Positions 47,483-56,765 of a stretch of DNA of 64,000 nucleotides are shown piece after piece (position 1 is the stretch's first letter; every line of letters begins with the position of its first letter). Location: the NCBI GenBank assembly GCA_016169955.1, contig JABJUM010000014.1:930001-994000 (forward strand), written 5' to 3'. Under the pieces are notes generated by a model, which saw nothing but the letters and a program-made list of their open reading frames with translations, made no database searches and had not been told where the DNA came from. The position numbers and the translations under genes are program-made. The DNA is from Phytophthora vignae f. sp. vignae. Lineage: Eukaryota > Oomycota > Peronosporomycetes > Peronosporales > Peronosporaceae.

Positions 47483-49732
47483 ATGGCCCGCCACCCCTTC
47501 GCCAACGAATTCATCCAGCTAGACAAGACACCAAGAAAAAAACGCTATAAAGTCAAGTGCAAGCATTGCGACAGGGCTGGGGTCGTAGCGCCTAAAGTCT
47601 TCACAGGAAGGAGCGAGAACTACGTAAGCCACCTTCGGAGCTGCAAGTACTACCAAGCTACACTGTTTCGATCCGCTGCAGCTGCAACACCATCGCCGCC
47701 TCAATGGGATGCTGCACATGTTGCCATGTTCGAGAGCCTTCTTGTAAGGTACCAGCATCGCTGCCACCTTTCCGACTCTTTCATCGAGTACGAAGAAACA
47801 GTCATGCTCCTCGAGTTCCTGTGCCCAGGAACCAGTGCATGGCTCCCGACACGAAGGCAATTAGGAGGTCCAATCCTACGTCAGCAAGCGGGTCAAAGTC
47901 AACTTCAGCTTGAGACTAGCTTGAAGAAGACGTGCTCGGACACAGGTGGGCGAGTGAGCCTGCTGTCGGATGTATGGGAGAATATCGCAAAGCAGCATCT
48001 ACTGGGAGCGCAGCTTCTACTATTTGGGTGCGCGATGACCTTTGCGCTGGATCAAGTGGGGGCTGTGCATCATGGAATCGCTATTGCCAAGGAACTCGAG
48101 GCTTTGATTGGAAAAGCTACCGCAAATGGGTGGACAATTGGAGCTGTCGTCACCGATGATGCCGGTCAATGCGGCAGAGCGAGACGAATTCTGGCGCTGC
48201 GGTGGCCTCGTATCGCTTTCGTACGCTGCTTCGCTCACGACGTTAACAATCTTGTGAAGCAAGTGTTGAGATCGGTTTTTCGCGCCACGGCTCGCAAGGC
48301 AGCAACTGTAGTAAATGCACTGAATGCATCCTCGGCTAAATGGCTGCGCCTCCTTCACGATATTCAGCTGCAGGAATATGGCAAGACGCGCGCGATGATT
48401 GCGCTGTGCCCGACGCGGTGGAACTCGATGCAGGGTTGCTTCGCGTCATTATTGCGATCCAAAACCGCGCTGACTATTTTATCCTGTCGTCACGCTGGAG
48501 TCACCGAGGGTTGGCCAGCGTCACTTCAAGTGTTGGAGAGTTGTGAGTTCTGGACGCGTCTTGAGGAAGCAGAGCAAGTAATCCGACCTCTTTCCGCTGC
48601 TTCCTTTCGGCTGCAGCGAGACCAGAACACGCTCGCTGATGTCGTAGTGTCCTTTGCTGAAATTTATCGCAAGTTTGCTGCCAACGCTCAGTACGGCGAG
48701 GCACTGGTGTCATGCGTCGAAAAGCGCTGGATGAGTTGCGAGCAACCGCTATTTATGCTGGCGCTGTATCTCCATCCGATCCACGCAAAGAAGGCCGCTG
48801 TGCTTCCCGCCACGGATGTTTCCTCACAAAGTCGGATCTGCCACTTCGCCGTCTATTACTATCGACGGTACATTGACGACGATGTGAATGGCTTACGCGA
48901 CAGCCTTGGCCGCTGGTTTGGTGGAATGTACACGACAACGAGACCTAGAGAGTACGCAGCCCCTGTTCCGTCATTTTGGACGGCAATGAAGCAGGAGTAT
49001 CCGCGATGCAAACTGCCGGTGCTTGCTCTTACCGTCCTCTCAATTGCTGTCAACACAGCCACATGCGAGCGATTGTTCAGCGAGCTGGGCAATATCCACA
49101 CACCGATCGGAAATCGAATGGACGCGTACAAGTCGGCCCAGATTGAAGCCATTCGCGAGAACAGTCGACAGTCTCTAGCCAAGCAAGTTTCATCGTCGAT
49201 GCTGAAGAAGAGGCGAAAGAGAATCGTTTCGCCGACCGAACGAGATGCTGCTTCTGATAACGAGGAGGAAAGCTGCAGTATTATCGAGCATAATTCTGCC
49301 CCGACAGCGGATTCAGTCTCCGCCGCTCCAGACGGCGCTGCTCACTCCGACTTAGGTGTCACAGTTGAGGTGGAAGGCGGTTCGGTGCTTGGTCTCTCTT
49401 CGGATGAAAATTTGGTTGACTCTGCTTCACTCGACAAAGCTGAAGAGGAAGCTATTCACACCATCGAGTTCTGGGATAGCTACTTGAAGGAGGTCGAGAT
49501 CGCCGACGAACTCGCAGACGCTGACAGCGAGAGCCCCTCCACGGCGGAGTCTAACCCAGCGGAAGTGCTGATTGATCCGTATGAAGAGATTCCAGCTCCG
49601 GATCGCTCGCCACTCCCAGAAGAAAACATTGCGACGTTTCCTCAAGAGAGTCGATTGAAAGGTATTCGAGCCTACAAGTCTTCGCTGGCAGAGCTGTTTA
49701 GCTCTACATGTTTTTTCAGTGAGGAGAGCTAG
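47483..49732 (+). CDS. hAT-family transposase with BED-like finger
   Basis: Single intact exon, 749 residues from MARHPFANEF; the frame is open back to 47087 but crosses the Pol III unit, so the later ATG is preferred. Residues about 15-55 form a BED-like zinc finger (CKHCDRAG ... HLRSC). The hAT catalytic elements are visible: LLSDVWENIA (first Asp), VTDDAGQCGRARR (second Asp), CPTRWNSM (the family Trp) and the dimerisation/third-acid block NTATCERLFSELGNIHTPIGNRM. A long acidic C-terminal tail follows. I could not find 8-bp target duplications or terminal repeats, so it may be an immobilised or domesticated copy. It sits inside the zinc-finger cluster. Confidence 0.88.
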   Translation: MARHPFANEFIQLDKTPRKKRYKVKCKHCDRAGVVAPKVFTGRSENYVSHLRSCKYYQATLFRSAAAATPSPPQWDAAHVAMFESLLVRYQHRCHLSDSFIEYEETVMLLEFLCPGTSAWLPTRRQLGGPILRQQAGQSQLQLETSLKKTCSDTGGRVSLLSDVWENIAKQHLLGAQLLLFGCAMTFALDQVGAVHHGIAIAKELEALIGKATANGWTIGAVVTDDAGQCGRARRILALRWPRIAFVRCFAHDVNNLVKQVLRSVFRATARKAATVVNALNASSAKWLRLLHDIQLQEYGKTRAMIALCPTRWNSMQGCFASLLRSKTALTILSCRHAGVTEGWPASLQVLESCEFWTRLEEAEQVIRPLSAASFRLQRDQNTLADVVVSFAEIYRKFAANAQYGEALVSCVEKRWMSCEQPLFMLALYLHPIHAKKAAVLPATDVSSQSRICHFAVYYYRRYIDDDVNGLRDSLGRWFGGMYTTTRPREYAAPVPSFWTAMKQEYPRCKLPVLALTVLSIAVNTATCERLFSELGNIHTPIGNRMDAYKSAQIEAIRENSRQSLAKQVSSSMLKKRRKRIVSPTERDAASDNEEESCSIIEHNSAPTADSVSAAPDGAAHSDLGVTVEVEGGSVLGLSSDENLVDSASLDKAEEEAIHTIEFWDSYLKEVEIADELADADSESPSTAESNPAEVLIDPYEEIPAPDRSPLPEENIATFPQESRLKGIRAYKSSLAELFSSTCFFSEES

Positions 49733-49806
49733 GTGCAGAAGTTTAGTTCAGTTCAAATACATATCATTTCATTGGCGCACGCTAGCAATATATTACTTGC
49801 CTGGTC

Positions 49807-50982
49807 TTAATTGTCCATTGCTCCTACGCTGCGGAACAGCAGAACGCATTTGGTGTCGCCAGAGAACCCCGCAGTGATTCCGCTCGCTAGATCCGACTTG
49901 TACGCTGACACGTACGCACTATTGATGTTGCGCATGTGCTCAGCACGGCCCAGCACCAGGATGTTGATGAACGTCGTCTCATCCGTGCCCATGCAGCCCT
50001 TGCCTGCCTTGCACAGGGCGTCCGCGTCCGCAGCCGACTTCACGCTCGTGTGGATCGACGCGTTGAACTCGGCCACCTCACCGCGCATGGCGGTCAGGAT
50101 CACCTTCTTCAAGTCGCCGCTCAGATCGCCGCTCAACACCTTCACCAGGTCCTCGCCGTACTTCTCCTGGAACGTCTTCTTCACCAGCGCGATCTCGGCG
50201 TTCGAGCGCGCCATCACAATCAGGTAGATCCACTCCTCGGTCGTGCCTAGGCCCTTCGTCGCCTTGCGCAGAATATCGGCCTCCACGTGCTCCAGAGGGC
50301 TCGCCAGGCTGGCGGCCAGCAACTTCAGCAGGCGGCCGTAGTCGCTCGTGCTCTTCACCCACACCGTTAGGCTCTGCTTGTGCAGGACGCGGTAGCGCCC
50401 CCAGATCAGGTAGCACTGCTCCGCAGTCTTCGACAGCAGCAGCGATGTCAGGGCAGTCTCGTCCGAAGCTGCGCCCGTGCACACGCGCTGGATCTCCTGC
50501 GCAGCCGCGTCGATATCGGCAGAGAACGCCATCGACTCGACGCTGCTGCCCTCGCGGGCATAGCGCGCGTACAGGCTGCTCGTCACCGCGGTGGCGGTCT
50601 CCGTTAGAGCAACAGGACTTTCCTGTTCGCTCACAGCAGACATCAACGCAGTCACAGTAGAAGAAGCAGGATCCAAGGCGCTCGCCGTCTTGCTGCCGGT
50701 GGCGCTCACTGCAGGGCTCGGCGAGATGTTCGCATTCTCCTCCATCGACGCGCTAGCGCTAATGGCCGCACCAGCAGCAGCAGCAGCAGCACCGCCCACA
50801 GCAACGGCGGCACCAACACACGCAGACCATCCCGACGTGCTCACAGCAGCAGCCATCGACCCGGACGCCGACGAATCGAACACCACCTTGGCCGCATCAA
50901 ACACCGACAGAAGCAGCTGGCAGTACTCGCCACTCACCACGCTCTGGATGAGCGTGCGCAGCTCCTGGTGGTACAGACGCAT
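49807..50982 (-). CDS. annexin-like protein, probably truncated
   Basis: The open frame extends to about 51075 but starts there at GTG; the first ATG is 50982. A Ser/Ala-rich, low-complexity linker (about 120 residues) precedes roughly three annexin repeats. They are recognisable by GAASDETALTSLLLSKT, KGLGTTEEWIYLIVMARS and KGCMGTDETTFINILVLGRAEHM; the last two keep the G-x-G-T-(D/T)-E calcium-site pattern. Part of another repeat (CIGTGESTLISIVVVS) lies at the upstream end and joins a decayed copy. Annexins bind acidic phospholipids with calcium. The locus may be the 3' end of a once larger multi-repeat gene. Confidence 0.65.
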   Translation of the reverse strand: MRLYHQELRTLIQSVVSGEYCQLLLSVFDAAKVVFDSSASGSMAAAVSTSGWSACVGAAVAVGGAAAAAAGAAISASASMEENANISPSPAVSATGSKTASALDPASSTVTALMSAVSEQESPVALTETATAVTSSLYARYAREGSSVESMAFSADIDAAAQEIQRVCTGAASDETALTSLLLSKTAEQCYLIWGRYRVLHKQSLTVWVKSTSDYGRLLKLLAASLASPLEHVEADILRKATKGLGTTEEWIYLIVMARSNAEIALVKKTFQEKYGEDLVKVLSGDLSGDLKKVILTAMRGEVAEFNASIHTSVKSAADADALCKAGKGCMGTDETTFINILVLGRAEHMRNINSAYVSAYKSDLASGITAGFSGDTKCVLLFRSVGAMDN

Positions 50983-51075
50983 GTACACGATGCGAGCATG
51001 CGCAGCAAGACTCACCACCACGATGCTGATCAACGTCGATTCACCCGTGCCAATGCAGTCTTCGTGCTCACTCAC

Positions 51076-51425
51076 CTCACTGCTCTGACGGTCAGGACCC
51101 CCTCTTCACATCACCGCTCAGATCGCCGCCCGAAACCTCCACCAACTTCTCGCCGTACTTCACCTTGAACGGCTCCAGCTGCGCGAACTTGGCGTTCGAG
51201 CCCACCATTACGGCCAGGTAAATCCACTTCTCGGTCGTTTCCAGACCCTTCGTCGCCTTGCGCAGTATCTCGCCCTCCACGTGCCCCAGGGGCTCGCTCG
51301 CCAGCACCTCCAGTAGAATGGCGTAGTTGCTCGAGCCCTTTACTCATATACACCGTCAGGCTCTGCTTGTACAGGATGTGGTAGCGCCGTCAGATCAGAT
51401 AGCGCTGCTCCGCCATTTTCGACGG
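51076..51425 (-). pseudogene. decayed tandem annexin copy
   Basis: Encodes a scrambled duplicate of the neighbouring annexin, with the recognisable stretches YKQSLTVYMSKGSS and EGEILRKATKGLETTEKWIYL, then YGEKLVEVSGGDLSGDVK. Compared with the intact copy there is a stop at the start, a frameshift after the YMSKG stretch, and a one-base slip plus a deletion after SGDVK. Read-through then joins the open frame of the downstream gene. Confidence 0.7.
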
Positions 51426-52525
51426 CAGCATCGAACTGAGCCGCGCACAGGCGCTAATAGCTCTACCGGTGTACCGGTATTTGTGTCCCACTAAGTCCCA
51501 GTGGGGGAATGGGCACGCCCATTGGGCGTCCCAGGGAAAAAGGGACAGTCCCTGGGATTTTGCCAACCCTGGCCGAGCTGCGCTGCCCCCATCATCGTGA
51601 TACTCTCGAGATCGGCTTGTACAGTCCGCCTCGTTGGAAGATTCGGTGTACTTAAGTACATGTAATGACCTCCCTAGCACCGCTACGCTACAGAGCGCGT
51701 GAATCCATCGTTTTGTTTGACATGTTGATGCTCTCACGGGAACCTCCCGCTGGTCGAGCTGCTTCGACTCGCGTCACCCACTGCAAGTACATGCACACAC
51801 ACGACTCGACTCAGCTGCAATGCTGCGGTCGCGGGCGTTGAAACCCTCGCGATCAATCTGCACGGCCGCTTGCCGTTCGCGCTCGGGGGCGATGAACGGA
51901 GCCCTCCTCTGTCCGTGAGATGGCACCCGGCTCACGGACGGTCACCGCGAGCTTTTCAATCAAGTTACCGGTCCCCGGCTACACTGTCGATCGACCGCCT
52001 GAAAAGTGGACACGACCGGGGGCATAATCGTAAAACGCGGCGTTGATGCCTCACGCAATGGGCGACGAGCAGCCATGGCGCGCGTCCAGCAGCAAGATGT
52101 CAGCGTCTGCGTGCGTGACTGTTGTGTCCGCCGCCGTGGACAAGCCCGGCTGCAGTGCAGCATGGTCATCGCTGGCTGCGTGCTCCGTATCACCGCCTGT
52201 GGCGCTCGCCGCCAGATCGGATTCCTTTGACGTAGCTGCTCAGAGGACAACAAGCCATGAGTACTGTAGCGCGGCTTTCTCCAGTGTACAGTACAGGCAT
52301 TTCGCTGGTGCCGATGTCACACGTTTCGCCGACGTACGCGCGTGCATCTCAGGGGCCAGCTGGGCGCGACTGGAGAGTCCTCCTCCTTTTCGAGGTCCCA
52401 CCCCGCCTCGACGAGACCAGCACGGGCGTCGTCCGGCCGAGCCGCTGTCCGTCGTTCCACCACCTCGCAAACCTTAGTCGCCTGTACTCTGCCCATTTTG
52501 GCATTCCCTGGCTCACGTACGCACC
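51426..52525. other. spacer with hairpin cluster
   Basis: No gene supported. Inverted repeats crowd 51487-51557 (CCCAC/GTGGG, TGGGCACGCCCA/TGGGCGTCCCA, TCCCAGGGA/TCCCTGGGA). GGGGGCATAATCG is at 52018-52030, about 500 bp before zinc-finger member 8. Confidence 0.5.
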
Positions 52526-53340
52526 ATGGCGGCCTCCGACACCACTTCCGAAAGCTCGCTCGCGCTGCAACGCCTCGCGTCAGCGCCGCTGCCTCAGACA
52601 GAGAGCTCGGCTACTATTGACTCGACTCGAGCCAAGCCGGTGCTGCCTACAGCGCACTGCTGCACGGAGCCCGGCTGCGACCGCCACTTCAACCGCAAGT
52701 ACACGCTGCTTGAGCACACTCGGGCGAGAAGCCGCACGTCTGCCCCGTCAGGACGTGCGGGAAGCGCTTCAGCACTTCTGGCAATCTGTCGCGCCACAAG
52801 CGTCTGCACGGATACATCGAGCCGCTCGAGTGCCCCGTCGAGGGCTGTCTGAGCTCCTTCCCGAGCAACAACAAGCTCGAGAAGCACATGAAGTTCCACC
52901 TCGGCAGCGCCGTCCAGGTGTGCACCATCAACCACTGCGGCAAGACCTTCAGCACCACGGGCAACTTAAACCGCCACATCAAGCACCAGCACCTGGACGA
53001 CGTCCCCAGCGGTGTTATGTCTCCGTCCCAGTTCAGTGTAACGAGCCCCACGAGCGCCGAGCAGCAGTCCACGGCCTCGTACACTGCACTTCTGCTGGAG
53101 AGCAGCATGGAGGTCTCCCATCCGCCAGCCATCGACGTCTCGGTCCTCCCGCAGCTCACTCCAGAGCAGTGCGAGAGCTTCCGGTTGCCGCCGCCCAAGG
53201 CTCCGACGACCTGGCATTCGGACGAGATGGTCGATGCGCTCACGGAGATCTTCGACGAGGCCGTAGCTCAACCTGAGGAGGACGGCACGATCAGCATCCT
53301 CGACGACATGGTCAACTTCCATGTCTCCCACATGGCCTAA
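52526..53340 (+). pseudogene. C2H2 zinc-finger gene, member 8, frameshifted
   Basis: Begins MAASDTTSESSLALQ and encodes the start of finger 1 (FNRKYTLLEH). At about 52714-52725 a net loss of 10 bp removes the finger's second zinc histidine and shifts the frame. The downstream frame is fully open and carries fingers 2-4 (FSTSGNLSRH, FPSNNKLEKH, FSTTGNLNRH), TSPTSAEQQ, a MVDALTEIFDEA segment and the end ILDDMVNFHVSHMA. Only the one break is seen. No splice signals bridge it. Confidence 0.8.
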
Positions 53341-53641
53341 AGCAAACTTTCAGTGTGTGTTTAGATGTAAGTTCGAAGTAAAATAAGTTAAGAGGGAATG
53401 AGAGGAGTTGCTACCCGACACCTGTTGACGTTTGTCATCGCGTTCTCACTGCTCGCGCTTGCTTCATTCCGTGCCGTGGCACCGCCGCTCTATCACTGCA
53501 TTGCACACCTCCGAAACGCTCTTTCGAGATCATTAGAAAGGTCTTCTCAATGTAGACAAGATAACTCCATCGTGTATCCACAATTATGGCAAACTTCATT
53601 AACTTATTACGACTAGGATACGAAACGTGCTCCGTTCTCCT
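53341..53641. other. convergent 3' spacer
   Basis: About 300 bp between the 3' ends of zinc-finger members 8 and 9; nothing else seen. Confidence 0.5.
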
Positions 53642-54580
53642 TTATAGCTCGATGTGGTCGACATGGAAGCTCACCATGTCGTCCAGGAGGTTCTGCGGCT
53701 GCGGCTGAAGCGGCGGGGCCGGCAGTGGCTTCTCCGGGTCCGCTGAACCATACTCCATTTCGTCGAAGATGGAGGACAGCACGTCGGCGATGCCTGGGTT
53801 GCGTGTGCCTCGCGGAGTCACTCCCACCGGCGACGGCAGTTGAGACGGCATCACCTGCGCAGGGCTCGGTCGGGTGTAGTCTCCACTCCACCGACTGCCG
53901 GTGCCGTAGTACTGCTGGGCGACACCGGGGGCGAACGATGGCGGCACCAACTTCATGGGCGGATTGACGACCCGAGGGCTCGGGAACTGGTAGCCCATGT
54001 CCACGGGGTACTGCACCTGCGGGACCTGAACGTGGAGCTGCTGCTGCTGCTGAGGCGGGTGGATCAACAGCGGCGCGTTGGGCTGCGGTGGCGGCAGTGG
54101 ACGCAGCGTCTCGTTCGGGTGGTGGTGCTTGGCGTGGCGGTTGAGGTTGCCCGTGGTGCTGAAGGTCTTGCCGCAGTTGCCGATGGTGCACACGTGCACG
54201 GGGCTGCCGAGGTGGAACTGCATGTGCTTGTCGAGCTTGTTGTCGCTCGGGAAGGTGCAGTAGCAGCCCTCGACGGGACACTCAAGCGGCTTGATGACGA
54301 CGTGCAGCCGCTTGTGGCGCGACAGGTTGCCCGACGTGCTGAAGCGCTTGCTGCAGGACCGCACGGGACACACGTGCGGCTTCTCGCCCGTGTGGGTCTT
54401 CATGTGCTCGACCAGCGTGTACTTGCGGTTAAACTGGCGGTCGCAGCCTCGATGCGGGCACTTGTGCGGTTTGTCCATGCGCGGCGGAGGCGGCGACGAC
54501 GTAGAGGAGGGCGACGTGGCGCCGGCGTCCGAGCTGAAATCGCTGTACGAGTACTTGTGGACGGACTCGAATTGCATCAT
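53642..54580 (-). CDS. C2H2 zinc-finger protein, cluster member 9
   Basis: 312 residues from MMQFESVHKYS, the longest member. Four fingers (FNRKYTLVEH, FSTSGNLSRH, FPSDNKLDKH, FSTTGNLNRH) are followed by a Pro/Gln-rich linker with a polyglutamine run. The C-terminus carries both end motifs: IADVLSSIFDEME and then LLDDMVSFHVDHIEL. SPTxxEQW is not clear. It is convergent with member 8, which shares the DDMVxFHVxH end. Confidence 0.9.
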   Translation of the reverse strand: MMQFESVHKYSYSDFSSDAGATSPSSTSSPPPPRMDKPHKCPHRGCDRQFNRKYTLVEHMKTHTGEKPHVCPVRSCSKRFSTSGNLSRHKRLHVVIKPLECPVEGCYCTFPSDNKLDKHMQFHLGSPVHVCTIGNCGKTFSTTGNLNRHAKHHHPNETLRPLPPPQPNAPLLIHPPQQQQQLHVQVPQVQYPVDMGYQFPSPRVVNPPMKLVPPSFAPGVAQQYYGTGSRWSGDYTRPSPAQVMPSQLPSPVGVTPRGTRNPGIADVLSSIFDEMEYGSADPEKPLPAPPLQPQPQNLLDDMVSFHVDHIEL

Positions 54581-55587
54581 GATGGTGCTGGCGACTGGCA
54601 AAACTGTAGGCAGATGGATCGATATCTTCGTAGCTAGCCACGATGTCGCTCGGTCGTCCTCGCCTCGATCGGTGGAAATGGCGGAATGAAGCGAGCGGCG
54701 CGCTGCGCTGCGCTGCGCTGCGCTGTCGCGATGATAGCTTGGAGTACATGATGCTCGGGGGATCCCTGCTGCAGATGCCACTGTTAGTTGCTCGAGCCAT
54801 TTCTCAGGGCCGCCGCGTGTGACATCGCACGCACCGATAGCCTGATGACGCTCGGATGGCCCTCAGCCGAAGCTGCCCGGGAGAAAAAGGAGCACGCAGC
54901 GACTGGCAAAAGAGGGCTCGGGCGTCTGGACGAGCACGCAACCGCACACTGCGGACATGGAGATGAAGGAACGGCGTGGTGGTGACGAAGACGACCAAGA
55001 CTCTGCCAGCCGGATGCGATGGCGGTCCACGTGCGCCCCGCTCAGGATGTCGCTGCTCACCATCTTGTCCACCGAGACGCTGGGGCATAATCGCAGCCGC
55101 CGGGTCGATGACCATGCTGAAAATCCACCGAGCGTCGGTGAATCGGTCCGCTTCAAGTGGTCCCTCCGCCTTGAGCAACACGGCGCCACGCCCGACTGCG
55201 CCGGTTCTGCCACACCTGCTGCAATACCGATCCGCGGTGTAGATGTACACACTGCACGGGATCGGTAAGGCAACGTTGCCTGGGATGCATTTTGATTCGA
55301 GTCCAGCATGATGTCGATCTCGATCTCTGCAACAATTGCATTCCGACACATAACGTCACGGGTGAGTACACTTGTGGATTGCCTTGCTCCCTTCCTTTCA
55401 TCTACATTGTCCTAGCAACACGAGTAAGTAAAATAGCTTACGGTAGTGTGCTTTGAAGACTACTGAAGAGCCAACCTCCAGGACCTACTGTACCGCTTAT
55501 TTTAGGTTCACGAACACAAAACATGCTTTCCTATAGTAGATCACTTTGCAAACCCAAGGAGACCGACCACAAAGACAACAAGACAGC
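54581..55587. other. spacer between zinc-finger gene 9 and FKBP12
   Basis: About 1 kb. A (CGCTG)5 microsatellite lies at 54701-54725 and GGGGCATAATCG at 55082-55093. No gene is supported. Confidence 0.45.
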
Positions 55588-56038
55588 ATGGGCGTGACCA
55601 AGGAGATCCTCTCGGAAGGCAACGGTCCGACCCCCACCAAGGGCGCGTCCGTGACGGTGCACTGCACAGGCTACGGCAAGGACCGCGACCTGCAGCAGAA
55701 GTTCTGGAGCACGAAGGACCCGGGCCAGACGCCCTTCACCTTCAGCGTGGGCCTGGGCCAAGTGATCAAGGGCTGGGACGAAGGCGTGCTGGGCATGAAG
55801 CTCGGAGAGACGGCGCGACTCACCTGCACGCCCGACTATGCGTACGGAGCTGGCGGGTTTCCGGCCTGGGGATATCCTTTTCACCAAATACTTTTGTATA
55901 GTTGCTAGCTGCATATTACTAGAGGATACTTTTTGATCCATGTTGCTTTCTTAACTGTGACGCTCGTTGTGTGTGAAGTGTACAATTCAGCCGAACTCGA
56001 CGCTGATTTTTGAGATCGAGGTGCTCAAGATCAACTAA
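55588..56038 (+). CDS. FKBP12: FKBP12-type PPIase with AT-AC intron
   Basis: FK506-binding peptidyl-prolyl isomerase. Exon 1 is 55588-55871, exon 2 55984-56038, total 112 residues. VTVHCTGYGKDRDLQQKFWS, then GLGQVIKGWDEGVLGMKLGE and YAYGAGGFPAWG form the FKBP core, with the active-site residues of VIKGWDEG and AYG present. The family requires WGIQPNSTLIFEIEVL. That is obtained only if the intron runs from ATATCCTTTT (55872) to GTGTAC (55983), that is AT...AC. No GT donor nearby restores this sequence. Cytosolic; no targeting signals. Confidence 0.9.
55872..55983 (+). other. U12-type AT-AC intron in FKBP12
   Basis: The 5' splice site ATATCCTTTT equals the U12 consensus. TTTCTTAACTGTGA at about 55948-55960 matches the U12 branch site TTCCTTAAC, about 29 bp before the AC end. 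This is a minor-spliceosome intron by sequence. Confidence 0.82.
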
Positions 56039-56261
56039 GAAGGAAGGGGTGGATATTCATCGCTGTCAAAATGTTTTCAGGCTTCGTATCCGACAAGCTG
56101 AACAATGGAGGCAAGTTTGTCCACGAAGAGAGAAATGCACTGCATATTTTGCTACGCAGTTACGTTTCCATTTGCTTGACATACGTGAGACTTGGTTGAT
56201 ACAGCGACGACGCAACAAACGGATTCCTGGAATCGAAGTCGATGTTTGTTGTTTGGCAGCA

Positions 56262-56765
56262 TCACCACCAGTTGCAACTGCGCTTGGTTCTGTGACGATG
56301 CATGGTGGCAGCATTACCTCTCTGAGCGCGTCCGCGACGTCGTCGGTCTCTGGTCAACTCGAGCTCTTCCGTGTCTTCATCGCTGGATTCTGGTACGGCA
56401 CGTCGGTTGTACCGGTGCTCGCTGCCGTCTCTGCGAATCTCTCCGATTTCCTCCACATCACGACGCTCTCTGCGAACTGCAGGCACCAGTCGCAGTTAGT
56501 GAGAGCAATTAGCTTCGATAAAGCTTCGGTAGTTACCTTGGTCGCCTGCGCTACCCATTCTGCCTGACACTTTCCACAGCTCCAACACCATGGCTGCAAC
56601 GGAAGTTGCCATTTTCATAAACTCGACAATGCCCGACCGCTCAGCAATGCAAGCTCCCCCTCCTCCTTGCCGAATGCCCCCGGGCGCTGGCACAATAATC
56701 ACCACGATGAACGCAATGGTGACCCCTAAGAAGAAGGCATCCAGTTTTGATAGTGAGACTTCCAT
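56262..56765 (-). CDS. small single-pass membrane protein (tentative)
   Basis: Exon 1 (56765-56537) begins MEVSLSKLDAFFLGVTIAF and contains one membrane span (FFLGVTIAFIVVIIVPAP). A CAAG|GTAACT donor joins exon 2 (56476-56262), which is highly charged (RRERRDVEEIGEIRR, then SSDEDTEELEL and RDRRRRGRAQR). About 147 residues. A later donor (AGAG|GTAATG) would extend it through another exon towards 56066; I cannot choose. Family not recognised. Confidence 0.4.

Noticed and set aside
54701..54725. (CGCTG)5 and similar 5-bp microsatellites as regulatory arrays
   Set aside because: Ordinary short tandem repeats; similar ones (CACTG, GAGCT) occur at unrelated places in the window.
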